Assembly: GCA_030248135.1 (NCBI GenBank)
Contig: JASANC010005327.1
Location: 19,736 to 83,735, forward strand
DNA from: Theristus sp. LFF4_11
Lineage: Eukaryota > Nematoda > Chromadorea > Monhysterida > Xyalidae
Direction: 5' to 3'
Length of the DNA: 64,000 bases
Positions within the stretch are counted from its first letter, which is position 1. Each line of letters starts with the position of its first letter. Below are positions 45,412-59,200 of the stretch, piece after piece. The notes beneath the pieces are model-generated. The model was not told where the DNA came from, did not search any database, and worked only from the letters and a program-made list of their open reading frames with translations. A program made the position numbers and the translations under genes.

Positions 45412-48400
45412 TTATTGTAATCCAAATCCGTGACAATTGTAGATGGCCTTCAGCAAGCGCTCTCGTAATTTCTCCTTCGTCGAGTAGGCCGGTAGAAGCA
45501 ACGCGTTGAAGCACGTGTGTGCGGTGGGCAGACTGCAACAACAGTGCAACAGGGATTGGCAGACAAAAAAATTAATTGGAATCAGGGCACGACGACACAC
45601 TGATTGGCCGTAGTGCTGTGCTGAGTGCTATGGGTGTGTTGTGAATCAGCCGATTAACGAATGCAGTTTCACAACAGTCAGCTACAGAGCGTGCCCGGTG
45701 GCACATTTGCGAATGCTGCACACGCACCGATGCGAGTCTGCGCCGTTCTTGGCGATGATGAAGTCCATCTTGCTGAGGCCCCCGAGCGGCACCCGGTCGC
45801 AGCCGGTGCAGAACTTCAGCAGCAGCCGCTTGTCCTCGTCGCTCATCTCGTGCACCACGCTCCAGAAGTGTCTGCAGTGTTGACAAACAAAGTGAAATGC
45901 AAGCGCAACCAGTGACTGATAGCCATTCAAAAGTATCTTGGACACACGAGCACACAAACTTGATCGTTTCATGCTGATCGTCATAGCCGCCGTCGTATTT
46001 GGTGACGCCTTCGAGCACACTCAGATTCAGCTCCTAACAAACGTAAAACTAGTAAAAACTGTCAAACGAAAACCATCGGTATTCTCTTTTGAACGACAAT
46101 CGAAAACGGAAAAAACATTACCGTAACGCCACAGATCAAATACTCAACGTGAACGGGCGCAAAAAGCGTCGTCAGAAACTTGATTTGGCACACCAAATGA
46201 AAGCCATCGTGGAACTCTAATGCTGATTTTTGTTTTTTGATTTTGTTTGAGTGGTTTTTTCCGGAGGAGGAGAGGATGAACGGGCGCGCTTTCGGTGCTT
46301 CGGCGATATCGGCCGCGATTCTGGCCGATAGAAGTAAAAGCGGTTAACAAATAATAGTAAACTCAACGAACATTCTTTTGAACGACAATCGAAAACGGAA
46401 AAAACATTACCGTAACGCCACAGATCAAATACTCAACGTGAACGGGCGCAAAAAGCGTCGTCAGAAACTTGATTTGGCACACCAAATGAAAGCCATCGTG
46501 GAATTCTTGGAATTGCTCCGCGACACTTTTGTTCAACAAGAAGTCAACGTAGAGGTCAACAAACTCCTGAAAAGAAAACTGGATTTTTGTTGTTCCAAAC
46601 TCAGTCCAACACAGAAGTAACAACGATTGCAAAAAACATATTATGCCCCCATTTTCAAAAAATCAAAACTAATCCTGTCGAAGTGCGTTTACCTTTCGGT
46701 TCTCCTTGGTGACTGCTTTGTGCTGACCACCATCCACCAGCTGTGTCGTGTGTGTCACCCCGTAGACATCGGTGAAGCTGACACTGAACACCTGCGCGAA
46801 CACATCCTCAAAGTCGTCGCCATCGTACGCCAGCATTTCACTCAAAGACGAGTGCAGCACCTAACATTGTTTTTTTTAATTCAGTCAAACAAACATTTCT
46901 GAGCGTCGCTGTTCTTCTAATTCGGTTTAGAAAAAAACAAGCACGACACGTTGATTGGTTGATTTAAAGGCTACATGCGCAGGGTTTTCAGGTTTCATTT
47001 GTGTGACGTCGAATCACCGACCGGATCGATCGGTTTCAAATCTGGGAGCGCCACGGGCTGGTGGAACAATTTGCGATACACGACGTTCGGGAAGTGCACG
47101 TCGACGATGATGTGGTTGTAGACGGCGAGGCCGAGCAGGATGCCAATCAGGCGGTACTCGAGACGGCAGTCGCTGTTCACCGGATTGAACCAGTACAGAC
47201 GCTCGCTGTCGTTGTACACGAACATCGCTGCAATCAGGCTTGGTGGTGACCGTTCAAACAAACACATTTGCGCCTGCCGTTGCATTGGCCATTTTCATTT
47301 ACGGATGTATGGAGTTGTTTTTAAATTATTCTGCATTAAACATCAACTTGGCCAAAACCGGATGGACAGCCCAAATGTTCACGGCCAACGAGACAACTTT
47401 GTTCAAGCTTAGCAACCAACCAAAATCCGGATTGAGCAGCTGCTCAAACATCAGCTGGTAGAACTCCTTTGAGACGCCGCCCTCATCGATACCCGCTTCC
47501 CCCTCAAACTCGACGCGCAGCTGCTTGCGCAAGTTGTTCCTCGAATTGCTGACAGCGTTGTTCAGCTGCAATGAAACGTTTTGATCAGGCTAGAAATTTG
47601 AATTTTGTAAAACACTGTCTGAGGGAACGGGTTGAAATTTGAAACAATTTATCAACAGTGTCCATTTTTCTTTTCTTACTCACATGCAACAGAGAATCTT
47701 GAATCAGATGAGTGCGTCTAACGGGCAGGCAGAGATATGGCTGCGGCGCTTCAAACGCAGTCAGAGCGTCAAAGAAATTCTGTAAATGCAAGGAGGCAAA
47801 AAAGAGAATCCATTTTCACAATTCAAATTTTCAATGCAATATTTTTTACACCAATTCGTCAAGCGAACCTGTCTCATTTCCATCTGCATTTGTATGCGGT
47901 TTTCATAGTACATGCACTGCAGCCGCAGATCGGCACTCAACACGAACGCGTAGTAGGGGATGAACAGGAACGAAGGCGACTTGCGATTGTGCCGCTGGTT
48001 GCGCTTCATTTTGTACGCCTTGCTGACGCCGTCGTGTTCGCTTTCGAAGTTAGCTTCCTCGCGCTGCACAGAAACATTGCTGTCTGCTGAGAAGGATTCT
48101 GATTGGATAGATAACAAAATACTGTCGGCGAAGCAAAGTCCTTCTGTCCAGCTTATTTTGTTGCAAACGACTGGTGGCTGGTTTAATTCAAACAATCGCG
48201 CAAAAATCAACAGCTTGAATAAATGAATCTACGAATCGAACAGTTTCAGTGTGTCTCGCTGTCTATTCAGGTATAACTCACCTTGAAATTCAGGTAGTGC
48301 AGATTGATGGAAAACTGTGAGCAGAGCATCTCGTTCACGAACTCGTCATAATCGACCAACGGTTGCCTGACTGCCCAGGGACTGACAATTTGATTACAAT

Positions 48401-51293
48401 GCTCGTTGATTGCTTTCTGCTCGGCCAGCTCGGGAAGCACAAGTTGACCTGGTTGATTGGGAAAATGGCCGTGACAACGATTATGAAATCAGCTGGTAAG
48501 CCGCAAACAACACATAAAACAGCTGATAATTATCATGCTGATACGGCAATCGACAGTTCGTGTATTCAAGTCCGGCCATTAAACGCCCGATTTGCTACGT
48601 CAATAAGCTCGCATAGTTCTGAGGTCGTAGCTAATCAACTGGTTGCATTTTGCATGATAAAAGTAATCGTATTTCACACTTGTTGTGGAAGGATTGGCAA
48701 AGTCGTCATCGTCGTCTGAGTCGAAATCCAGTCGAATCAAATCTGAATGGGCCAGAGACGCATGGAACGATGCAACCTCGGGGGCAGACGCTGAAAGCAA
48801 TAATTGCTACCATAATTTGTTAATAACAATAACCATAAATTACGCAGCTAAAAAGTGATACCTGCGAAAAGCAGAAGCAGTGAAAATCTGGTTTTACAGT
48901 CATTCCAACAAACAAAACAAGGTACGTTGTGTTGATTGACTGCGTGCAAGGGTGCAACGATTTCGTGCATCGGACTCAAGCACAGACCGATGTGCACACA
49001 AAGACCGGCATGTTCAAGGTTTAACCGATCGCAAGAAAGCCACACACCACGACTGCTGCCTGCAGACGAAGGCACTTTCTTGGACAGTGCATGCGCAACA
49101 GGCGCTCCACCGGCGTCCACAGGCGATTCCTGAATGACGCCCTTCGCTGGCTGATGATCTTCCAGTCCGCCGACAAGAGCGCTGAGGTAGAACAAATGCA
49201 GCAGGCGTACCTGCAACACGGCAAACTGTGAAACATCTGTAACATAGATGCCTGCGGTCTAGTTTCAGTTGACGAACAATGTATTTCGGGTCATCGTTGG
49301 GGTCGCTCGAAAACGGCACAGAAAAAAATCTAACCGGTCCAACGACGCACGGGTCACACTTGTTGACGACGTTGTGCTCCGCAGGGCCGTTGTCGTCTTC
49401 GAGGCACATCAACAGCGTCAACATCTGTGAGTCATCACCCAAACACAATCAACTTGTCACGAAATAGAAATACAAACAGTGAAGTGCTGTTTACTGTTAT
49501 CAGTTGAAATGTGATTCCGGAAAACTAGAGCCTTGTCCACCTGACCGCCCCAAACCAACCTGTTGCACAGCGACCACCCTTGAGAGCAGCCATTCCGGCG
49601 GCTGCCGTGCGCAGTGCACGATCAGCTCAACCTTGATGTGCACCGGCAGATCGTTCACCAGTGAACACAACGCTCGCGTGCCCTCCTGCAGTTTGTGATT
49701 GAGTTTCGCATGCACATTTGTTGCGCTTTCAGATATAATTCCAGTGCCTTTGTTGAATGTCTAATAGCAAACAGCCTCTCGGTCATATTCGAACGATGCA
49801 AACCAGATGATTGACAAAATACAATGTGTGAGATGAGAAGACATACCGAGCAGGCCCACGGGCACAAAGCAAACTGCACATGACAATAAAAATCACACGA
49901 GACGTTTTACCTTGACGTCGAGTCCCTCATGCAGCAGCGGCATCGGTAATTCAATCAGCAATATCAGAATGTTCAGATAGTTGGACTGCTCAGCACAGAA
50001 TTCTTGCGTGCGAAACATGAAATCGTGTCGCAGTGACTCGCACAGTGTTGCCAGACACTGGCCGCACCGCTGCTGGTACGGGTAGGGCGAAGCATCCTGC
50101 GCCGAAAGGGTGTTTCGTGGAAAAAGTGATACAATCCGAAATGCAATCAGTGCAAAACTTGGGAACGTGTGGTGAAACGAATTTTCAAACGCGTTGGAAA
50201 CCAGCAGTCAATCAACGGCTAGCGAGCAAAATCACACGACCTGCGGAAACAACAGACAGAATGTGCGCCTGGCTGCTGCAATGTCCAAGTGCGAGCGAAC
50301 GCGGCTGTCGTGCGTTTCACTGTCGTCTGTTCCACTCTGTGAATGATTGAAAAGGGATAAAAAATTACCCCCATATAAGACCAATAAACTTCCGAGTACT
50401 GCAAATTCAACGACACAACATAATAATTCAGTACTTCTTCAGCAAGCACCGAACTATCATAATCTCCGGTGTCCCGGTATAATGGATGAACTGAAAATGC
50501 GTTTTGAGCTCACTTCACAGAAGCTGTCCGCCAACAAGTGCGCGTGTGAGCAGACATGCAGCAGCCAATCGGACAACGGCCGCCACGCTGCGTTCACTTC
50601 TTGCTCCCTTTCCAGCTCGTTTTTGGTGACACATTCGGCCGCCTCGGCTTTGCATCGCTCGAATAATGCCACGATCGCAGACTCTGTGAGCGGGGCGCGA
50701 TTCCGACAGAGTGGGGCCTGAAATGAAACAAATCATTGAACAAAGGCAAACAAACAGAAGTGTTTTTTCACAGATTTCACGGAAATCACAGAATGTGCAA
50801 CAGAAATCAAGTTCAAACATTTCGAACACGCCGAATTGCAGTGAATGAAACTCGGCTTGTTTGTTTGTTGTTCTACCTGAGCGCGAAGCAGCGTAACAGC
50901 TTTCGCGGCAGCGTCGTTTTCCGAGAGCACCGGCAAAAGACCGGACGAAAAACAGTCCTCGTTGTCGCACGTCGCGCGACCGCAACCGGATCGAACCTGA
51001 TTGTGAAGTTCCACTTTTGCATTATTTTAAAGGAGTACCAATTTTTAGGTGTCACTTTAATTTTATTTGGTGTAAAAAAACTCTCGTATCAGCCTCACCA
51101 AAAGCAAAACCACCTGAGCGTAATACTGTTTGAGCATCTCCATCGCTCGCTGTTTCAACTTCAGTTTGTCGCCTTGTTCGCTGACTGAGTGACGATCGTT
51201 ACTCCCATCAGAATTGGTGGGCGAGGGCGACGCTGAGTCTTTGTCTTCTGTTTTCGTGTCGCACTGATGATTGTTGACATTGTCGTCCTCCAT
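45412..51293 (-). CDS. UBE3A: UBE3A-type HECT E3 ubiquitin ligase (AZUL + HECT)
   Basis: About 19 exons on the minus strand, roughly 880-900 residues: 51293-51114, 50996-50877, 50717-50514, (about 50450-50368, phase unresolved), 50096-49911, 49685-49560, 49424-49278, 49210-49048, 48790-48680, 48370-48282, 48063-47869, 47779-47684, 47565-47421, 47227-47022, 46860-46693, 46566-46411, 46033-45960, 45871-45728, 45532-45412. The N-terminus has the UBE3A-specific AZUL zinc finger: [20 protein letters not shown] plus a fourth Cys in APLCRN match the four known ligands. The HECT domain holds [40 protein letters not shown] and the catalytic Cys in TAHTCFN, 33 residues from the end (codon 45511-45513). 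Its role is ubiquitin transfer to substrates. A 130-bp copy of the exon at 46411-46566 lies in the next intron. Confidence 0.93.
46086..46215 (-). pseudogene. UBE3A: Truncated duplicate of a UBE3A HECT exon
   Basis: These 130 bases are identical to 46,375-46,504, which covers the 3' half of the HECT exon 46411-46566 and its donor site plus about 36 bases of intron. The duplicate lies downstream in the gene, in the following intron. On the minus strand it is preceded by GCATTAG, which could act as an acceptor, and it keeps the intact GTAATG donor. Using it would not keep the reading frame of the upstream exon, so it is more likely a non-functional exon relic than an alternative exon. Confidence 0.8.
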
Positions 51294-53246
51294 TTTGTTA
51301 TGATGGGTGTGATTGTGCTGAGGCGAGGGTGATTGAGTGATTGACCGTTTTCAACGTTGTTCTGCGAAGTTTGAGTTGAGATGCTGAGAAGTGAAAACAA
51401 AAATTCAGAAAAAATGTCTTTGTTTTTTCCGACTTGGGCCAAACTGCCAAACCACAGAGTGGAAAAAAAGAAAGCTAAACCCCAAACGCCGAACCAAAAA
51501 TAAACCGAAAAAGTATTTTATTTTTCGCGAAAACATTCGCTCCTGGAGAGACGTGAGTGATGTTGCAATGGACGGACAGGACACCGCCAAATTTGAGCTG
51601 CAACGCCTGCAACCTATGGAACGCGGTATTCTCAACTCAACCGCAGAAAGCCGCATCTCATTTCATTTCGCCCAGTGATAAAATATTATGCTTGTTCAAA
51701 ACCAATGAACTTGCTGCATATTTGGGTCAACAGCTAGTTTCGTCATACAGAAACAGAAACATTTCGAAATGTTAATGGCATACAATGCCGTGTCATTGTG
51801 TCATGTCGTTGCAGAAAGAACCGGGTTCCAGCACGCCACAGATTCCGTTCGATTTAACGATTCAGCACGCCACAACCGTTTGCTTTGGAAATTTTGAAAA
51901 ATTAAATGGTAACTTTATGCCATAAAAAGGGCGATTTGCAGTTTTTTACAAATAGTACCATTTAGTTGAATGTTGAGATTCTGATTGGGGTTCACATCAC
52001 GTTAATCATGAACCTGACAATTTTTGTGCAAAATTCCCATTTTCCTTTACAATTTTGAAGCACAGATATGCCTACCGGGGCACATTTCGGTTGCAGTTTT
52101 TGCAGCTGTCCTCAATTTCGTCCGATCTCGGGTCGTCAATCTTTTACAACAGCAACCCATGCGCAAATCATACTGTGTTACCACCGAAGAGTTCGGAAGC
52201 TTGCTGGATAAATAAATAATCCACATGTTCTTGTGTTCTGCTAATGTGCAGAAGAATTGCCACAAATTGTCATAAAACGTTTTCTTTTTATGCGCACATG
52301 ATAAAATGTCAAATTACTGGAGAAAAAACACCAACACAGAAAGCTTTCCAAATCATATTATTATAGTTTTGTTATCACAGAGAACTTATGGATGTTCTGA
52401 ATCTGATGGTAGTTTTAAAACCCACAAAAAGTATTTTTTAAATTGACAGGGTTGAAGCTTGTCAAAAGCAAGTACCACTGACTAGAATGAAAAGATAGCT
52501 TGTCCATGTTCCAAGCGAACAATGAATGAATGTAGAAAACAACCATTTTAGAGATTTCGCTGCCGTTCAGTATGCCATGTACATGCACAATGAAACATAT
52601 ATCGTACCAAAATATTTGGCAAAACTAGAATACATTCGGTAGAAACGAAATGAGGAAAGTTACATCATGTGGAACAGTGGAACTTACAACGGAAAATGTG
52701 GTAGAATTGAGAAAAAAGGGAAAGAGTTCAACAGATTTGTGTAATATCAACAGTAACATGTGAACATTGAAAGCAGGAAGCCAACAGGACAGCGAGAATG
52801 AAAGACCAATAGTCTGTTGAGACTCCAGTCAAAATCAACCAAATGTAAAAGGAACAAAACCGTCAACAAAACCGTTCCTCAAGCGTCGCAGAATTTCTTT
52901 AAAAAGTTCCACCATCAATTACCACGAAGCAGCACATAGAAACGAAGAACAATTTTAGCAAGCCACTGCACGACAGATTGGCATAACAAACAACGAAAAC
53001 AAAACATGAGTGGAGAAGCTTTGGTGTGATGGTTGTGTCAAAATAATAATCAGTGTTTCAATGGACAGAAAACGGAGTCGAAAAAAGCCAAATAAACTGT
53101 CGGTGCATGACGCAGTTTCCACTACACGATGTAAAAAGAGACTTTCCAATTTGCCATTTCACTGTAACGGGACAATTGAATGTGCAAAGCGTACACATGC
53201 ACAAAGCCAAACACGCTTCAGTGTTGCCGTTTATGTTTATGCCGTT
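51294..53246. other. Intergenic region between UBE3A and LRRK1, no gene
   Basis: Both flanking genes are on the minus strand. The UBE3A start is at the left and the LRRK1 stop at the right. About 1.95 kb of mostly AT-rich DNA; open frames around 51,390-51,680 and 52,024-52,215 show no domain or splice partners. CTGATTGG occurs near 51,981. Confidence 0.45.
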
Positions 53247-56200
53247 CTATGCCGCCGTCCAGTCGTCCGTTCTCCACATGACCGCGAACGCATCGCGATT
53301 GCGCGACTCGAGCACGCTCGCATCCTCGCGGTAGTTGTCCAGGAATCGTTGTATCAAGCATCGATAGCCCTTGCCGACCGTCAACACGAACGCGCCCAAC
53401 GCCTCGCTGCCCGTGTTGGAGCCGCTCGCAGCGCCCGCAGTGGCAGTGGCACTGTCCAGCGACTTTGGTGTGCGCTCTTTGGTGCTGGCCGTTGGCGGCT
53501 GCTGCTTCGGAGAGGACTTCTCGTGCTGTTGCGCCGACTTCGTGGACGCCGAGCCAGCGCTGCTGACGCCGGACGTCGCCGAGCGGCGTGCTGACTGATG
53601 CGCTTGGCCGGCCGACCAGGCGCCCACGCGTTTGCCAGTGTTCAGCGGCAGCACCACGCGAATGTCCTCCAGGTGCGGCCGGAACGCCACAACCGGACGC
53701 AGCTGCAAATTGAATTGGTTTTTTTCTTGTATGTACCCAATATTATTGTATGTATTGAATCGGAAACCAAACGACCAACAATAAATGCACACTGCATCTC
53801 ATTTAGCCATTCTGCAAGTTATTTTCGTAACGTGCAATAAGCCGCGTGCGCACGACACGCAAAAATGCTTTGCTTCAATATGAAAAGCGCACCCTGTCTG
53901 CCTCTGCAATGATGACGACGCCCCAGGTGGTGCCAATGTACAACAACGGGGAACACGAGTGCGCTGGCGTGCACACCATGGACAAGGACGTCACTTGCCA
54001 CCGGCCAGCTGAAAATGGTGTTCGAACGACTGCTGAACTGACACTTTGAAAACGCCATTAACAAAATCCCAACAAAATTCTATCAAAATGACGATTCAGA
54101 CCAAAAAAATACAGGGCGTCTGATTATTCCCCCACTCATTTTGCACATTGAATATTTTATGAGACGCCCTGTACTGTCAGTAACTTTCGCGCTGACTGTG
54201 ACTGTTTTGAGTGAATTCAACTGCAGACCGTCACGGCGTTGTTCAGCATTTACAACAAAGAGACTAACGATTCATGCGTTCATCGATGTTGATCGTGTTT
54301 ATGCTTTCTGAGCACGGAATGATCTTGCTGCAGTCCAGTTTGGACACGATCCGACGATTTGAGGCGTCCCACTGATACAGGGTGCTGCCTGAGGACACAT
54401 CATACAATTTAAAATTTATGCGAACAGAACATAAATAATGTCAAAATCGAAAACCAGTCAAAAATGGCTCCTATTCCAAGTGTACAACACAATGCTGTGC
54501 TCACACACAAACATCCCAATAAGAGCCCTGATGAGCAGCTTGCACACGCATTCACGCTGTGTGCCTCTGCAACCACCAGTGTGCAATCAGTGCACCACAA
54601 GATGTTTGTCTGCGAAACGATGCACCAGCCAACCCGACCCACCGGGGAACACGTAGGACCAGACGAACTGTGCCACGGTGTCGTGCGTGTCGTCGCAGTT
54701 GTACTCGGCCACAGTGACCAGTCTGCTCACTTCGACGCCCTCAACCACCGGCTCATAGTGGTTGATTGTCTCGATCAACGTCAACGAATCGTCCTCCGCA
54801 GTCATTGACCAAACGCCCACGTAGCCCTCGGACAGACCCGCCCAGATGTTCAGCGACCTGGCGCGTTGAAAAAGTTATCCGTTGAGCTACGAACATGAAC
54901 GGCAAGCGCAAACCACTCAAATGCAATACAAACAAGCAACCACTTGTTGCAGAGTGCTAATAGCAGCAGTTTATTTCAATGTTCAATCATCCCACCTCGA
55001 ATCAGTCGGTGTCGTGAGTGCAGGGTCTGCGAGTGCCACCAACGCGTGCAGCTGCCTCGCGTCAACCGTGTATGCGCCGAGTACAGGGTGTTGCATGCCA
55101 TCACCGCCGAGGTTGTCCGTGATACGACAGACAAGCAGACACGGCGGCTGCTCAGTGCCCACCTGAAGTGGAAATTGTTGACACTGCCGATTTGTCATTG
55201 AGCATAAAAATGAAAGCGTTTCTTGTTTCTGCAAGCCATTTCAGATTCAACTCGGTTTTCAACCCAGTGGCGTGGTCTTTAATCCACTTTGCAACGAAAC
55301 AAACAGATAAGGAGCTGATGAGTGAATGTTGCATCAAACATACTAAAACACGTCTCCGAGACGGCAGCCACAGAATAGTGGCAATCGGCAACGAGAGAGG
55401 ACTCGCAAATTTGTCCTGCGGACTTTTTATCTTCGTCGACGGCGAGAGAACGTGTGGAGCGACGGCAAAGCTGTACAGCTCAGAGTAGGACTTGGCGCTG
55501 CAAACAGCACATTGTGGTGGTGAGACACCGGTTGCTGACGGTTGAATTCAAATTTAGTGTCTGTCTATGGATTGATCGTATGAAGCAGATGCAGTTAACG
55601 TCTGTGCGAGTTCAATAGTTTGAAAGGTCGCTAAACAAACAACACAAGCAGCGAACGACAAACCAAAACACTCTGATCACTCCAGTCAACTCTCCGAGCC
55701 ACACGGTGTCTTCCACCAGGCACATCGCAGTCACGAACGAATCTTCGTTGACGAATATGTTCTGAGAACACGCAAAACTGTCACAAGCAAATATGATTAT
55801 GACCATTAAAACCCACAAAAAACCTAACTTAGCCAATCAGATATGCATGGCGCAAAAAATGCAAAATTGGTGAAGAGCCTTTCGCACGCACTTTGTAATC
55901 CAGCCAGCCGTGCATGTTGCATGAAAGCACTGCGATTTGTCCGTCAGAGCGCGACAGCCACAGTTCACCCTCGAACGTCTCCTCAATGTTGTGCAGGTCC
56001 TCAGACGATTCGTTGTCTTCAACTATAAAAGAACGAAATGCACAGAATCATCCATTCATTACATTGGAGTGACGAGAGCTGATTGGGCGGGTCAGGCATG
56101 ATTCAAATGAATCAGCGAATCGTGCATGAGTGAAGTGCTCAAATTTGAGCTTCAACTTTGGAATAACGCTTTGCTGGTGCAACAACTGCTGTGGTGGATC

Positions 56201-59200
56201 GTTGCATTGCACTGCAGTTCAGCACCCAAGCGGCTGCCTGTGTGGCGCAGCCCAACCCAATAACGCACCGACGAACGCATCGCCGACGAGCACGGCAGCG
56301 CCGGTGTCTGCGAGCGCGACGACGTCCAGCAAATGCGTGAACTCGGGCGCCGTGCAGATGGAGACCAGCTGGCTGCTGCTGGGACGGTCTGCCGGCTGCT
56401 GCGCCCACGCGACGCACATGCAGTCGAGCACGTTCGCTGGGTACAGCAGCTCCTGGCGCATTGTGACAAGCACACTCGTTTGGGTGGTGTTTTCAGTCAA
56501 TAGTGTTTTTTAGGTCCACACAGTCCTACGATCAATCAAATTCAACATTTTCTGCACCTAAACGATTGTTAACGTTTTGAAAACGTTTGTAAAAACGACA
56601 GTTTTTCCACGGTTATCCAAATAAAATGACGATCTGGCGTTGACTGACCGTTGGCGTCAGCTGCGGCCGCCCACCATCCATCATCAGCTCCTTCACCTGC
56701 TCCTGCCCCTCGAACGGAAGTTTCAGAGTGAGCAATTCATACAGGAACATGGCGAACGAGAAACAGTCGACCTTGAAATAAAAAGAAAGTGAAAACGCGA
56801 AATAAACATTTCCAGGCAACATAGCCAGTTGACTTCATTTATTACATTTATTACTGTTGTTGACTGGTTGCGAAAGTGGATTTCAAATTCAATGTTAAAT
56901 TGCTAAATTCGATTGTGAGACGTATAACTGCAGAAAACATGGTACTATCTGGCCAACCAGCGCCACATGCCAATTAAAAAGCAGCCAATGTATTGCCCAC
57001 AATACCTCACCTTCTCTGTGTATTCTTCCTCTCCGTTGTATCGCATGATTTCCGGTGCCATAAAGCCCTCAGTACCGCCAAATCCTTTTGCACCGCCAGA
57101 CGGAAACGCACTACGACTGATACCGTAGTCGCCGAGACGAATCTGTTTTGAAATTCAGTGGTTGCAACTTGCAAATTCACATTTTCAGATTGTTAGACCA
57201 AATCCCCCAAACTATGGAATTCAAACATTTGAATCTGACAAGGTGATTGGTTGCACCAAGGCAAATCGCTGTGGCTACTCTATTCACAAACAAACAATCA
57301 ACGTTTCATCTACAGAAGCTTTAAAAATGATAATAATATTTTGCAAAACTCACTTCAACATCGGTCAGTTGACTGAATGGCGGCGGATAACGCCAAACGA
57401 GCACGTTTTCTGACTTCAAATCGCGATAAATGATGTGCTGCTGATGGAGATACTCGAGCGCTTTCGCAACCTGTCATGTAGTTCTTTAATTGATACTCAT
57501 GGCAACCGTATTTCTTTTCAGGATCTTATAATAGAAAAAAAAATCTTGTGAGCCACAGCTGAACCCGGTACGGCAAGGCTAGAGAGCAGTTGACGCCCAC
57601 AGAATACATAGAACGCCGTGGTTGTTTATAAGCGCAAACAAAAAATCTCAATCTCAAAAAAATGAAAAGCAGCTTTTTGAGAAATCGCAATTAGTGCAAG
57701 AGTGGAAAACCGTTTGCTTGAGGCGCCAGCAATCAAGTGCTTGTAGGCTTGCATACCTGCGCGGCGGTGTGCTGCAGCGCGTGCATGTGCAGCCTTGCGC
57801 CGGAGCGTCTGTAGTTGCTGAGCAACTCGTTCAGTGCGCCCAACGGTGCCAACGAGACGACCAAGGCCAGCGGTTGCACACAGACGCCGATCAGACTGAG
57901 CACATTCGGGTGGTGCAGGTTGGAGAGCACGTTCAGCTCCTGTCGCGCCGTCAGATACGCACGGCACGCGTACTGCGACGGCTCACGTTGCCATTTGGCG
58001 TGCGCTGCCTGACAACAAAGTTGTGGCTGAGACAAACTCAACAACAACAGTCAACACTTGTTTGTAGAGTAAAACGTTGGACTAGCAACAAAATGACCCC
58101 AATGGCAACCTTGTACGCGGCGGCAGCACTGGTGCGTGCGCCAAAGCCGGGGTCAACCGGCTGCAGCATCTTCAGGGCGACATCGATGAACTGGCTCGGC
58201 CGGTCCTTCCGTCGGATGGCCGCCTTGAACACGAAGCCGAACGCACCACGGCCAATCATCTTGCCGCGCTTGATTTGCTGCGGTGTGATCACTTGGTCCG
58301 CACGAAGCTCCAGGAACATCTGTTGAACATGGCAAAGGGCAATCAGTTGTTTGTTGTCCCACACGCGTCTGTTCTCAATGCCATCAATTTCACGTATGAC
58401 TATGTTTTGCAAGCAAATACAACGGAACGCAAACAACGCAACCATTGTACGCAAATGAACACGTTTGGGTTGTTTTTGCAGCACCAGCACCACGACAATG
58501 CACAGTTTTGATAATAGCAAGAATGACACGAGCTCTAAGTTCAGAAAACTGGATGTTGACACGGAGTCGACTGACCACGTCCGGCGCCTGGTCAGCGAGC
58601 GCCTGCGTGCCGTGCGTGGGACACTGCGGCTGTTTCGCTTCGGTCGCCGCAAGAATGCACTCCTCGATGGCAAAACTGTACACGCCGCTCTTCGACGCCT
58701 CATCAGTGGCGCCTGCCTCCGTCTCGTAGCGCGCCGTGTCGCCGCCGCTGCTGGAGAAACAAAAAAAACAACGATAAACCACACAATTGTGCATGTGCAA
58801 CAATTCATTGGAAACGGCACCGCACCAACGTGTAGCCAATCACCAAGTTACACTGATGCACGTCGAGTTGACTGATTGACACATCAAAACTCAGAGTCAG
58901 AAAACCAACTCGTTTGTAAATTGTAGTTTTCATTAAAAACTCGGATGCACTTCTCAATGGATGCCCTACATTCACGTATGATTCGGCCAGTCTGCACCGC
59001 AAGCGACCGACTCACCCATCATTGGCACGGACAGTCCAGGCGCCCTGTGCGTCCGTTGTCAGCGTCGTGCACTCTGCAGTGTCCAGTGCAACGATTGTCC
59101 ACCCATTCGCCGCATGCTCGTCCTGCCCCTTCTCACCCTCCAATGACGTCACATCGCACGAGCTCACTGATTGGCGGTGTGTGCGGAGACATTCGATGCA

